A stretch of DNA of 64,000 nt from an uncultured Alphaproteobacteria bacterium (lineage in GTDB: Bacteria; Pseudomonadota; Alphaproteobacteria; Rhodobacterales; Rhodobacteraceae): contig CAJWEI010000009.1 in NCBI GenBank assembly GCA_913031285.1, forward strand, positions 1-64,000, written 5' to 3'. The notes under the pieces were generated by a model, which ran no database searches, was not told the DNA's origin, and saw nothing but the letters and a program-made list of their open reading frames with translations. Shown one piece after another: positions 56,580 through 64,000 of this stretch (position 1 is its first letter; every line of letters begins with the position of its first letter). The translations under genes were made by a program, and so were the position numbers.

Positions 56580-56960
56580 TTATCGATCGCAGTAAGCACA
56601 GATTTTATTACCGTCACAATCTCTTATGTATGCGTAATAGATTTCACCGTCTTCTGGACGTGGTCCTGGTGCACCTGCGTCGAGCCCGCCATTTTTTACA
56701 GCGGTCTCATGAAAGGCATCAACAGCCTTTTTAGATTTTGCTTTTATCGCAACCATCGATCCGTTGCCTGATGTGGCAGGTTCTTGGTTAAAGGGAAGGG
56801 TGACGTAAAACTCTATTTCGCTCTGATCCAAATTTTCTGCATATCCAACGTAATCTTCAGTACGCTCAACTTCCATCAATCCCAATGGTGCGAGAATAGC
56901 ACCGTAGAACCCTGCTGAACGAGATAGGTTGCTTGAGCCAACCATTACATATCCAATCAT
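56580..56960 (-). CDS. VOC-family protein (glyoxalase/dioxygenase fold)
   Basis: A 126-residue single-chain vicinal-oxygen-chelate protein. It begins MIGYVMVGSSNLSRSAGFYGAIL and ends DCDGNKICAYCDR, both typical of small cupin-like glyoxalase-fold proteins. The metal-binding and catalytic residues cannot be assigned safely, so the reaction is unknown. It lies between the GMC oxidoreductase and the GcvT-like gene on the same strand. Confidence 0.85.
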   Translation of the reverse strand: MIGYVMVGSSNLSRSAGFYGAILAPLGLMEVERTEDYVGYAENLDQSEIEFYVTLPFNQEPATSGNGSMVAIKAKSKKAVDAFHETAVKNGGLDAGAPGPRPEDGEIYYAYIRDCDGNKICAYCDR

Positions 56961-57060
56961 AATATAATCCCTGTCTGAAGGACCGTATAATCCTTTGTGA
57001 ATTAACTACTTCTAACGAGAAGCTTAAAGTGATGTCGTTTTTGATACGAGATTAATTTAT

Positions 57061-58713
57061 TTACCTTTGTTTTGTCTCATAGTCTGGGTTTTGCCAGACC
57101 TCTGCATCGATACTTGGAAGTGATGGCTCGCCCAGAACATTGTCACTGAGTTTTTCAGCGATCATAATAGTGGGGCTATTGGTATTGCCATTCGTGACCA
57201 TCGGCATAATCGAGGCATCAATTACCCGGAGTCCCGAGACACCGTATACTTTTCCGCTTGGATCGACAACTGCCCCTTTATCAGTCCTAGATCCCATCCG
57301 CACTGTTCCAGACAAATGCCACTGGGTAGTCGTATGGCTTTTTATATGTTGGTCTAGATTAGCATCGTCTTGAACACTGTCTCCAGGAAAAATTTCTGCA
57401 CCACGAATATTTTTAAATGTAGGCTGGCTAACTAATTCGCGAACTAAACGTATTCCAGTGCGGAGGAGATCTCTGTCTCTTGGGTCTTGGAGATAATTGA
57501 CCAATATGCAAGGTGGTGACTCGGGGTTGGAGTCGCGTAATTTAATCCTGCCTCTACTATGAGCTCTCATAAGGCCGACATGAATTTGAAAAGCATGTTC
57601 TTGAATCGGTGACCATGTCTTATCGTCTACTGCGATGGGTGAAATAGTTAGTTGTAGGTCTGGATATTCTACGCCTGGACCAGACCTTATACATCCCACT
57701 ACATCAAAATGGTTTGAGGCACATATGCCCTTCCGTGTCAAAACCCACTGGATTCCTGCCATTATTTTCTTGTAAGATTTTGTTTTGGGCCAAATAGAAA
57801 TTGGTTTGAGACTTTTGTATTTAAGTACGAAATCAGGATGGTCATTGAGATTTTGGCCTACACCAGGCAGGTTTGTAATAACTTTGATGCCGAGATCTTT
57901 CAAATGATCGGCAGGTCCAATACCAGATAACATTAAGATATGGGGGCTACCAACTGCACCAGCACTAAGGATCACCTCTTTGGTCGCAGTCACTTTAATT
58001 TCTTTTCCACCTTTCTTTTTGTAGATAATACCTGTCGCTCTACCACTTTCAATCAAAACACGTTGGACATGGGCATTAGTGATAATGGTCAAATTCTTCC
58101 GATTTTTAATGGGTTGAAGGTAAGAGACCGCGGTGCTGCTGCGCTCGCCTTTATATATCGAGCTATCAAGTAGCCCAAAGCCTTCTTGACAAAAACCGTT
58201 GATATCCTCAGTCAACGGGTAGCCGGCCTCTTTTCCAGCTTCAATAAACTTTAAAAATAGAGGGTTATCTGCTTTAGGCCTTTGAATTTTTAAAGGTCCA
58301 GATGAACCGCGAAATGGGTTCCCTCCACCACTATAATTTTCCATTTTTTTAAAATATGGTAGCACGTCTGCGTAACCCCAGCCATCGCATCCAGATTGAC
58401 GCCATCCGTCGAAGTCAAGCGCGTGGCCTCTTATGAACACCATACCATTTATAGAAGATGACCCTCCCAGAGTTTTGCCACGGTCGTGCTGTATCTGTCG
58501 TCCGTTTAATTCCGCCTCTGGTTCGCCTTTGAAAGCCCAATTTCGTTTCGTGCTTTTGAGGTTTGTCAGGCAAGCTGCAGGCATTTTAATAAATAGCCCT
58601 TGGTTTTTAGGACCAGCTTCAATTAAGAGGACGTTGTGATTTGCGTTACAAAGACGATTGGCAACAACGCTACCAGCGGACCCCGCTCCAACAATGATAT
58701 AGTCAAACGTCAT
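57061..58713 (-). CDS. GMC-family oxidoreductase, choline-dehydrogenase-like
   Basis: A 550-residue FAD-dependent alcohol oxidoreductase. The FAD loop is IIVGAGSAGSVVANRL at the N-terminus, GMC signature segments are RGKTLGGSSSINGM and GAVGSPHILMLSGIG, and the active-site His is in TQWHLSGTVRMG, with a second polar residue in TNGNTNSPTIMIAEK. Overall sequence resembles BetA, including the KGICASNHFD stretch. The BetI-like regulator and betaine-type importer nearby support choline oxidation, but other alcohols are possible. Confidence 0.85.
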   Translation of the reverse strand: MTFDYIIVGAGSAGSVVANRLCNANHNVLLIEAGPKNQGLFIKMPAACLTNLKSTKRNWAFKGEPEAELNGRQIQHDRGKTLGGSSSINGMVFIRGHALDFDGWRQSGCDGWGYADVLPYFKKMENYSGGGNPFRGSSGPLKIQRPKADNPLFLKFIEAGKEAGYPLTEDINGFCQEGFGLLDSSIYKGERSSTAVSYLQPIKNRKNLTIITNAHVQRVLIESGRATGIIYKKKGGKEIKVTATKEVILSAGAVGSPHILMLSGIGPADHLKDLGIKVITNLPGVGQNLNDHPDFVLKYKSLKPISIWPKTKSYKKIMAGIQWVLTRKGICASNHFDVVGCIRSGPGVEYPDLQLTISPIAVDDKTWSPIQEHAFQIHVGLMRAHSRGRIKLRDSNPESPPCILVNYLQDPRDRDLLRTGIRLVRELVSQPTFKNIRGAEIFPGDSVQDDANLDQHIKSHTTTQWHLSGTVRMGSRTDKGAVVDPSGKVYGVSGLRVIDASIMPMVTNGNTNSPTIMIAEKLSDNVLGEPSLPSIDAEVWQNPDYETKQR

Positions 58714-58903
58714 TTGTAACCTTTAAAAAAGCAGAATTCCTGTTACTGCTGAATTGCCTAATAGACAAACTTACAAATTATTCTAACTGATGTATAGTTT
58801 ATTTAACTGATTGACAATATACTTTCCAACGGTCAGTGAATGGAAGCGGTCAAAACTGTATTTAAGAATTGATGGATATTGATGGTTTAATGGTAGTCTG
58901 GAA

Positions 58904-59791
58904 GTGAAATTGTCGACTACCTCCAGAGCGAAGCTCGCTTGCCTTTACGCGGGCGCAGTCTGGGGGTTATTTTGGATTCCTTTACGGGCGTTAGAAGATG
59001 CCGGACTGCATGGTCTATGGGTCATGGTCGTTTACTTCCTTGTCCCAACGTTTTTTCTCTTTCCAATCGGTATTTGGCGATGGAAACATATAGTGGCTGG
59101 TGGATTTCAGCTTCAGATTACAGCCATGCTGTCGGGTGTAGCTCTGTTGTTGTACACGATGTCAATCGTCTACACTGATGTCGTTCGTGCAATATTGCTA
59201 TTTTACTTAACTCCTATCTGGGGAACGGTTTTAGCTCGAGTTTTCTTGGGTATTGCAATCACATTTCAGCGCATTGTTGCAATGTCAGTAGCATTTATTG
59301 GTGCGCTTACTATTTTTGGCTTGGGTGTACAATTCCCCGTGCCCCAAAATCTAGGCGACTGGATGGGGGTTGCCGCAGGAATATTCTGGGCCTTAGCTAG
59401 TTTGCGGATAAACATATATAAAGATTACTCAGCTATTGAAATGACCCTAGGCTTTTTTTTCTGGTCTTTAATTTTCTCATTAATGGCAGCTTTGGTTTTT
59501 GCGCCATCCAATATTCCCTCAATGTCTAAGATAATTCCTACCATTCCATTTTTACTAGTTTTCATGGCAATACTTATTCTTCCCGGCACTTATGCATCTC
59601 TTTGGGGACCAAAGTTCCTAAGTCCAGGCGTGGTAGGTTTATTATTTATGACCGAAATTGTAGTTGGCTCTATTTCTGTAGCATTATTACTTGGAGAACC
59701 ATTTGGCACGCGAGAATTAATGGGTATTATTTTAATTACAATTGCCAGTCTTATAGAGCCGCTAACACGACTTTTCCCTGTCCGAAAATAG
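58904..59791 (+). CDS. DMT-superfamily transporter (EamA/RhaT type)
   Basis: A 295-residue inner-membrane protein with about ten predicted helices, the EamA duplication pattern. The start is GTG; nearby ATGs are out of frame. The segment IFGLGVQFPVP lies between the two EamA halves, and the second half ends with a helix and the sequence LFPVRK. Such proteins export or import metabolites; the substrate is unknown. It converges with the BetI-like gene. Confidence 0.85.
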   Translation: MKLSTTSRAKLACLYAGAVWGLFWIPLRALEDAGLHGLWVMVVYFLVPTFFLFPIGIWRWKHIVAGGFQLQITAMLSGVALLLYTMSIVYTDVVRAILLFYLTPIWGTVLARVFLGIAITFQRIVAMSVAFIGALTIFGLGVQFPVPQNLGDWMGVAAGIFWALASLRINIYKDYSAIEMTLGFFFWSLIFSLMAALVFAPSNIPSMSKIIPTIPFLLVFMAILILPGTYASLWGPKFLSPGVVGLLFMTEIVVGSISVALLLGEPFGTRELMGIILITIASLIEPLTRLFPVRK

Positions 59792-59813
59792 TCTGCGGAT
59801 ACTCGTTAGCCAA

Positions 59814-60506
59814 TTAGCAATTAATAACTTCTAGGGTTTGTTTTTGGAATGCCTTTGAGCTAAGTGAAATACTCGCTACTGTTTCAATTTTATTGCGCGC
59901 AGCTTTATGTTTTTCAACGTCCATGGCATCGCTTGGAAGTAATTTATTTATAGCATATTCCATTTCTGAAATGGCATTATTACTGCTGACATTTGAGCTC
60001 AATAGTCCTGCGCGTACCCACAGTCCATCAATAAGGACGCTGAGATGCCTGGCTGCCAATAATGCTTCAGCTTTTGGAAGAAAATGCTTAATTTCATGTT
60101 TAAGGTTGCTCTGGTTTCGTTGATTACAAGCTATTTGAATTCTTTGACACTGTTTGTTGTGGGGGACTTCTGAGATTAATGATACCCAAGCCTGGCAAAC
60201 TCGCCGGTTAAAAATTGTATCAAAAAAGTTTGCAACAATGATTGCCCATAAGCGCTCATATGGGGTTTCTGCAAAGCGATATAACTCTACCACAGACTCA
60301 CTAAGCAGCCCATTTGATCTGCGAAAAACCGCTTCTAGTAGCGAACTCTTGTCTTTAAAGTGATGAAGTACTACTCCCTTAGATACTCCCGCTATTTCGC
60401 CAACCTTGTCTAGTGTTGTCCCGCGCAATCCAAACTTAATAACAGCCTCAAATGCTGCTTTTGATAACTCTGCTCGCCGTATAGTTCTTATTGAGCTGGA
60501 ACGCAT
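59814..60506 (-). CDS. TetR-family regulator (BetI-like)
   Basis: A 230-residue TetR regulator. The N-terminal helix-turn-helix is TTLDKVGEIAGVSKGVVLHHFKDKSSLLEAV. The overall length and the effector part (FNRRVCQAWVSLISEVPHNKQ) resemble BetI, the choline-sensing repressor of choline-glycine betaine genes. It is divergent from the glycine-betaine/choline importer and probably controls it. Confidence 0.87.
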   Translation of the reverse strand: MRSSSIRTIRRAELSKAAFEAVIKFGLRGTTLDKVGEIAGVSKGVVLHHFKDKSSLLEAVFRRSNGLLSESVVELYRFAETPYERLWAIIVANFFDTIFNRRVCQAWVSLISEVPHNKQCQRIQIACNQRNQSNLKHEIKHFLPKAEALLAARHLSVLIDGLWVRAGLLSSNVSSNNAISEMEYAINKLLPSDAMDVEKHKAARNKIETVASISLSSKAFQKQTLEVINC

Positions 60507-60699
60507 TTGGCTTATACCTCATTTAGATTTGAACAATTTCAGTGTGGCTCATTACGAGTCAAAAGTCTAATAATCAACCGTTGACTTAAAAAACTTTCTA
60601 ATGGTAAGTATTTCAAGCTGAAAATTATAATGGGTTTAATCGTTTCTAAACACTCGTTATGATCTGGATAAAGTAAATTTAGTTTCAAAGGGAGAAAAA

Positions 60700-61650
60700 A
60701 TGTTCAATTTATCAAGAGTGGCAAGACTTGTCGCAGTTGCGCTATTAGCTTCAGGAGGCGCCGTAACTGCTGGCAATGTGCCCGAAACTGACCAACCTAT
60801 CAAAGTGATTATGAATGACTGGACTGGGCAGCATGTCTCTACAAAAATCGCTGGCGCTCTACTTCAAAAAATGGGCTACAACATAGAATATGTTAGCGCT
60901 GGAGCATTACCGCAGCACCCGGGGCTTGCGCAAGGAAATCTGCATTTTCAGGCTGAAGTCTGGAGTAACAACGTTGGTGATCTATTCCCAAAAATGGTTG
61001 AGACTGGTGAGATTGTCGTTTTAGGGGATTTAGGATTAGAGCCAAGAGAGGGCTGGATTTATCCACCTTACATGGAAGAAAAATGTCCAGGTCTTCCAAA
61101 TTATAAAGCTCTCTATGATTGTGCACAAGCATTTGCAACAGCTGAAAGCTTTCCAAATGGCCGCTTGATCACCTATCCGGCAGATTGGGGTACTCGATCC
61201 CGTGACGTCGTTACTGGCATTGACCTTCCTTTCAATGCAGTTGCTGGTGGTAGTGAAGGCGCAATGATTGCCGAGCTAACATCGGCAATGGCAACAAAAT
61301 CACCGATTATTTCGATGATGTGGCAACCACATTGGATCTTTGCTGCACATGATTTCAACTGGGTCGAATGGAACCCGATTGATGGTGAATGCATCGAAGA
61401 AAATCAGGAAAAAGAAACTGCTTGTGGTTTTTCTCAGGCAACTGTGAACAAAGTAGTATGGAGCGGCTTTGAAGAAACTTGGCCTGCAGCGTTTAAAATG
61501 CTTTCCATGATGACTCTGACGAACGCGGATCAAAATGCTGGTATTCTTGAGGTAGATAATAAGGGTCGCGACATCCATGATGTTGCAGACGAGTGGTTGG
61601 CAAACAATGAAGCCACTTGGAAACCATGGGTTGCTGCAGCGATGAACTAA
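60700..61650 (+). CDS. Glycine betaine/choline ABC transporter substrate-binding protein
   Basis: A periplasmic OpuAC/ProX-type protein (316 residues). The signal peptide ends near VTAGN (residue 26). The mature protein starts with KVIMNDWTGQHVSTKIAGALLQKMGY, and several tryptophans (AEVWSNN, ADWGTRS, MWQPHWIFA) could form the aromatic box that binds quaternary ammonium groups. GGGAGAAA precedes the ATG. Choline, betaine or proline betaine are the plausible ligands. Confidence 0.92.
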   Translation: MFNLSRVARLVAVALLASGGAVTAGNVPETDQPIKVIMNDWTGQHVSTKIAGALLQKMGYNIEYVSAGALPQHPGLAQGNLHFQAEVWSNNVGDLFPKMVETGEIVVLGDLGLEPREGWIYPPYMEEKCPGLPNYKALYDCAQAFATAESFPNGRLITYPADWGTRSRDVVTGIDLPFNAVAGGSEGAMIAELTSAMATKSPIISMMWQPHWIFAAHDFNWVEWNPIDGECIEENQEKETACGFSQATVNKVVWSGFEETWPAAFKMLSMMTLTNADQNAGILEVDNKGRDIHDVADEWLANNEATWKPWVAAAMN

Positions 61651-61664
61651 GGCATCCTAAGTCT

Positions 61665-61701
61665 AAAGGGGTGGCAGCTTGATAGTTGCCCCCCTTTATT
61701 T
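61665..61701 (+). terminator. Intrinsic terminator after the betaine-binding-protein gene
   Basis: Stem AAAGGGGTGGCA / TTGCCCCCCTTT (one bulged T) with a 10-base loop, followed by ATTTT. It lies between the binding-protein gene and the ATPase gene. Confidence 0.75.
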
Positions 61702-61772
61702 TGAGTGATTTATGATTGCGCTCCTGAGTTTCTACAGAGTAAGTTGGTTGCGCAAAAAATCAGGAGATGTGG

Positions 61773-62855
61773 ATGAAAACTAGTGTTGAAGATAGGAAAG
61801 AAATCAAACTATCTTGCCGAAATGTTTGGAAGGTTTATGGCGCGCGTCCTGAGGGTTTTTTTGAAAATGGGAATGGATTGGTTAAGGACGTAAGCTCTCA
61901 TGCCGAAAAGCTGCGTGAAAATGATCATATTGTTGCAAATGCTGATGTGACCTTTGATGTGCATGCGGGCGAAATTTTTGTCATCATGGGGCTTTCTGGA
62001 TCTGGGAAATCTACAATTGTGCGCTGCTTGTCGCGATTGGTAGAGCCAACTGCAGGTGAAATCATCTTGGATGGTGAAGACCTTTTGAAAAAATCTGATG
62101 CTGAATTAATCGATATTAGGCGCCATAAGATGGGAATGGTTTTCCAGAGTTTTGGCCTGATGCCGCATCTTAATGTTATCGACAATGTTGCATTTCCACT
62201 TAAGCTGCAAGGCAAGGCGGAAAACGAATGTTATCAGCAGGCCAAGCGGGTGATAGAACTTGTAGAATTACAGGGTCGCGAAAATAATTATCCAAAAGAA
62301 CTATCAGGCGGGCAGCAACAAAGAGTCGGTATTGCTCGATCACTTGCCGTTGAGCCAGATATCTGGTTTCTTGATGAACCTTTTTCTGCGCTCGATCCAT
62401 TAATCCGAAAGCAAATGCAGGACGAATTTTTAAGCATCCAGTTAAAGCTACAAAAATCAATTGTTTTTATTACTCATGATTTTCACGAAGCTCTGCGACT
62501 TGCTGATCGGATGGCGATTATGCGCGATGGTGCGATTGTACAAATTGGGCGGCCTGTTGATTTGATCTTGAACCCTGTAGACGATTACATCCGTGAATTC
62601 ACGCTTGACGTCCCTTGGGAAACTATTTTGACTGCGGCCGATATTGCTGAGCCATCTGACGAACCCCTTGCAGGTCTTGGCAGCGTTTCCGAGGATACGC
62701 TGATAGAAAAGCTCCTGTACTACCTTGGTGATAATGACAGAGGTGTTATTGTCCATGCTAAAGATGGGTCTGTTCTGGGTGTTGCCACTGCACGTGGAGT
62801 AGTGAAGGCTTTGTCCGCTGGAAGTGGTCCGGACACGAGCTCTGTGAAGGTTTAA
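61773..62855 (+). CDS. Glycine betaine/proline-type ABC ATPase (ProV/OpuAA)
   Basis: A 360-residue ATPase. It has the long N-terminal extension of ProV (KVYGARPEGFFENGNGL), Walker A GLSGSGKST, signature LSGGQQQR and Walker B FLDEPFSALDPL. The C-terminus (about residues 290-350) resembles a single CBS-like half, VIVHAKDGSVLGVATARGVV. The ATG follows GGAG with 6-base spacing; the earlier ATG directly abuts GGAG. Confidence 0.93.
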   Translation: MKTSVEDRKEIKLSCRNVWKVYGARPEGFFENGNGLVKDVSSHAEKLRENDHIVANADVTFDVHAGEIFVIMGLSGSGKSTIVRCLSRLVEPTAGEIILDGEDLLKKSDAELIDIRRHKMGMVFQSFGLMPHLNVIDNVAFPLKLQGKAENECYQQAKRVIELVELQGRENNYPKELSGGQQQRVGIARSLAVEPDIWFLDEPFSALDPLIRKQMQDEFLSIQLKLQKSIVFITHDFHEALRLADRMAIMRDGAIVQIGRPVDLILNPVDDYIREFTLDVPWETILTAADIAEPSDEPLAGLGSVSEDTLIEKLLYYLGDNDRGVIVHAKDGSVLGVATARGVVKALSAGSGPDTSSVKV

Positions 62856-62857
62856 AG

Positions 62858-64000
62858 ATGCGGCTTCATAATCTGAATCGTGGCTTTTTTCACTGGTTGG
62901 CAGTGATTGCCATAACTTTGGCCTGTATCTCCATCGAGGGCGAATGGAAATGGTTGTCTGAATATCCAAATGCATTTATAGCACCATTTTCGGATTGGCT
63001 TAACGTCATAATGGACTGGACTGTCAATAATTGTGGTTCCTTCTTTATGGGCATTTCATGGCTGCTTGAATGGCCAATATGGGCAGTTCAAAAGGTTCTA
63101 AACTGGTTGCCCTGGTCAGTATCGGTATTTTTATTTTCCGCCGTTGCTTATGCGGCCTCTGGCTGGCGGTTGGCAATTTTTACGCTTTCAGCAACCATTT
63201 ATATGGTTGTCATTGGCTATTGGGAAGAAAGCATGAATTCCCTCTCGCTTGTAGCTATATCTGTTCCTCTGGCGATTTTGATAGGGTTTGTTATTGGAGT
63301 ATGGGGGTTTTATTCCGATCGAGCCGAACGGGTGATTATGCCATCCCTTGATCTTTTTCAGACAGTTCCTGCTTTTGCCTACTTGCTGCCAATTTTACTT
63401 TTGTTTGGCTTTGGGACAGTTGTTGGATTAATCGCCAGCGTTTTATATTCATTTCCACCCATGGTGCGTAACACAATTATCGGATTGCGCAGTGTAGCGC
63501 CAGAGGTAATAGAGTCTGGCCTTATGTCAGGGGCGACCCCGAGCCAGTTGTTCTGGCAAGTAAGAGTACCGTCCTGCCGCAGACAAATCCTACTCGGGGT
63601 AAATCAGGCCACAATGGCCTCCCTGAGCATGGTCATTATCGCCTCAATTATTGGAGGAACCTCTGATATTGGATGGGAGGTTTTGACGACAATCCGCAAG
63701 GCGCAATTTGGTGAAAGCCTATTGGTCGGTATGGTTATTGCCCTTATGGCGATGATAATTGATCGCATCACTTTTGGATTGGCACAGCGCTCTGGCATTT
63801 ACGATCCAAATCAACAGGGTCTATTTGAGCGTTATCGGCTATTGTTGATTGCCGCCCTTGGCGGGGCGGTTCTCTTTGTTCTGGCGCAAATATTCAGCGT
63901 TCTCGTGGATTGGCCGCGTGAAATGGTCTGGAGCCCGGGTAGAGCAATGAACGATGGCCTTGCATATCTCATCATCAACTACCACGCTCAGATTGACGCA
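62858..64000 (+). CDS. Glycine betaine/proline-type ABC permease (ProW/OpuAB), 3' truncated by the window
   Basis: An open frame starting MRLHNLNRGFFHWLAV two bases after the ATPase stop and running uninterrupted to the window end (381 codons). Many hydrophobic helices are visible, and the segment SGATPSQLFWQVRVPSC is the ATPase-contact loop typical of this family. Homologues in this group can be about 700 residues with two permease halves, so the visible part may be only the first half. Confidence 0.93.
   Translation, partial: MRLHNLNRGFFHWLAVIAITLACISIEGEWKWLSEYPNAFIAPFSDWLNVIMDWTVNNCGSFFMGISWLLEWPIWAVQKVLNWLPWSVSVFLFSAVAYAASGWRLAIFTLSATIYMVVIGYWEESMNSLSLVAISVPLAILIGFVIGVWGFYSDRAERVIMPSLDLFQTVPAFAYLLPILLLFGFGTVVGLIASVLYSFPPMVRNTIIGLRSVAPEVIESGLMSGATPSQLFWQVRVPSCRRQILLGVNQATMASLSMVIIASIIGGTSDIGWEVLTTIRKAQFGESLLVGMVIALMAMIIDRITFGLAQRSGIYDPNQQGLFERYRLLLIAALGGAVLFVLAQIFSVLVDWPREMVWSPGRAMNDGLAYLIINYHAQIDA

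Noticed and set aside
62457-62975. 172-codon minus-strand frame across the ProV/ProW junction
   Set aside because: It is antisense to two clear transporter genes, one of which runs open to the window end.

Overview
The window looks like a chromosomal segment of a marine alphaproteobacterium, most likely a Roseobacter-group Rhodobacterales. The evidence is the smo/mtl-type polyol operon, the FYDLN-acid protein beside tRNA-Ala, the DgcN/DgcA pair, fused peptide-ABC ATPases, BetI-type regulation and many binding-protein transporters. The DNA is fairly AT-rich by eye, as in pelagic, partly streamlined lineages. This placement is inferred from gene content; no marker gene was compared.

Layout. 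(1) 0-3.4 kb, minus strand: dTDP-L-rhamnose synthesis, rmlC-rmlB-rmlD-rmlA. (2) 3.5-8.2 kb, minus: glycine cleavage operon gcvT-gcvH-gcvP behind a tandem glycine riboswitch. (3) 8.3-11.8 kb: a gamma-glutamylcyclotransferase-like gene, then a D-amino-acid module (D-amino-acid transaminase, DgcA racemase, DgcN N-acetyltransferase). (4) 12-15 kb: housekeeping genes (accA, GntR regulator, metallopeptidase, FYDLN-acid protein) ending in tRNA-Ala(GGC). (5) 15-17.7 kb: a gene-poor, AT-rich accessory stretch with a rhodanese, a frameshifted peroxiredoxin-like gene and apparent gene debris. (6) 17.7-25 kb: an enamidase homologue divergent from a Rieske oxygenase and a branched-chain-type ABC importer. 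(7) 25-33.5 kb: complete mannitol/sorbitol uptake and oxidation operon. (8) 33.5-41.2 kb, minus: a tightly overlapping seven-gene operon of a molybdenum hydroxylase, a 6-hydroxynicotinate reductase homologue, a UPF0280 protein, two AA_synth (DUF1185) paralogues and a MarR regulator. (9) 41.3-49.9 kb: amide-directed hydrolases, namely an alpha/beta hydrolase, a NylB-like serine hydrolase, a decayed MlrC gene, a dimethylformamidase-like protein and an amidase. (10) 50-58.7 kb, minus: peptide-type ABC importer with a GcvT-like protein, a VOC protein and a choline-dehydrogenase-like GMC oxidoreductase. (11) 58.9-64 kb: DMT exporter, BetI-like regulator and a glycine-betaine/choline ABC importer whose permease runs off the window.

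How the parts fit. The theme is scavenging of small nitrogenous and polyol metabolites, such as those released by phytoplankton. The most intriguing pairing is region 6 with region 8. Together they encode homologues of the first three enzymes of anaerobic nicotinate catabolism (Mo-hydroxylase, 6-hydroxynicotinate reductase, enamidase), plus a Rieske oxygenase, an importer and proteins of unknown function. This is a candidate reductive pathway for an N-heterocyclic carboxylate; its substrate is not determinable from sequence. A second pattern is that all four ABC importers whose binding-protein gene is followed by membrane-component genes have a strong hairpin or terminator directly after the binding-protein gene. 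Two genes are damaged: mlrC (two nonsense codons, two frameshifts) and the peroxiredoxin-like gene (one frameshift in an A-run).
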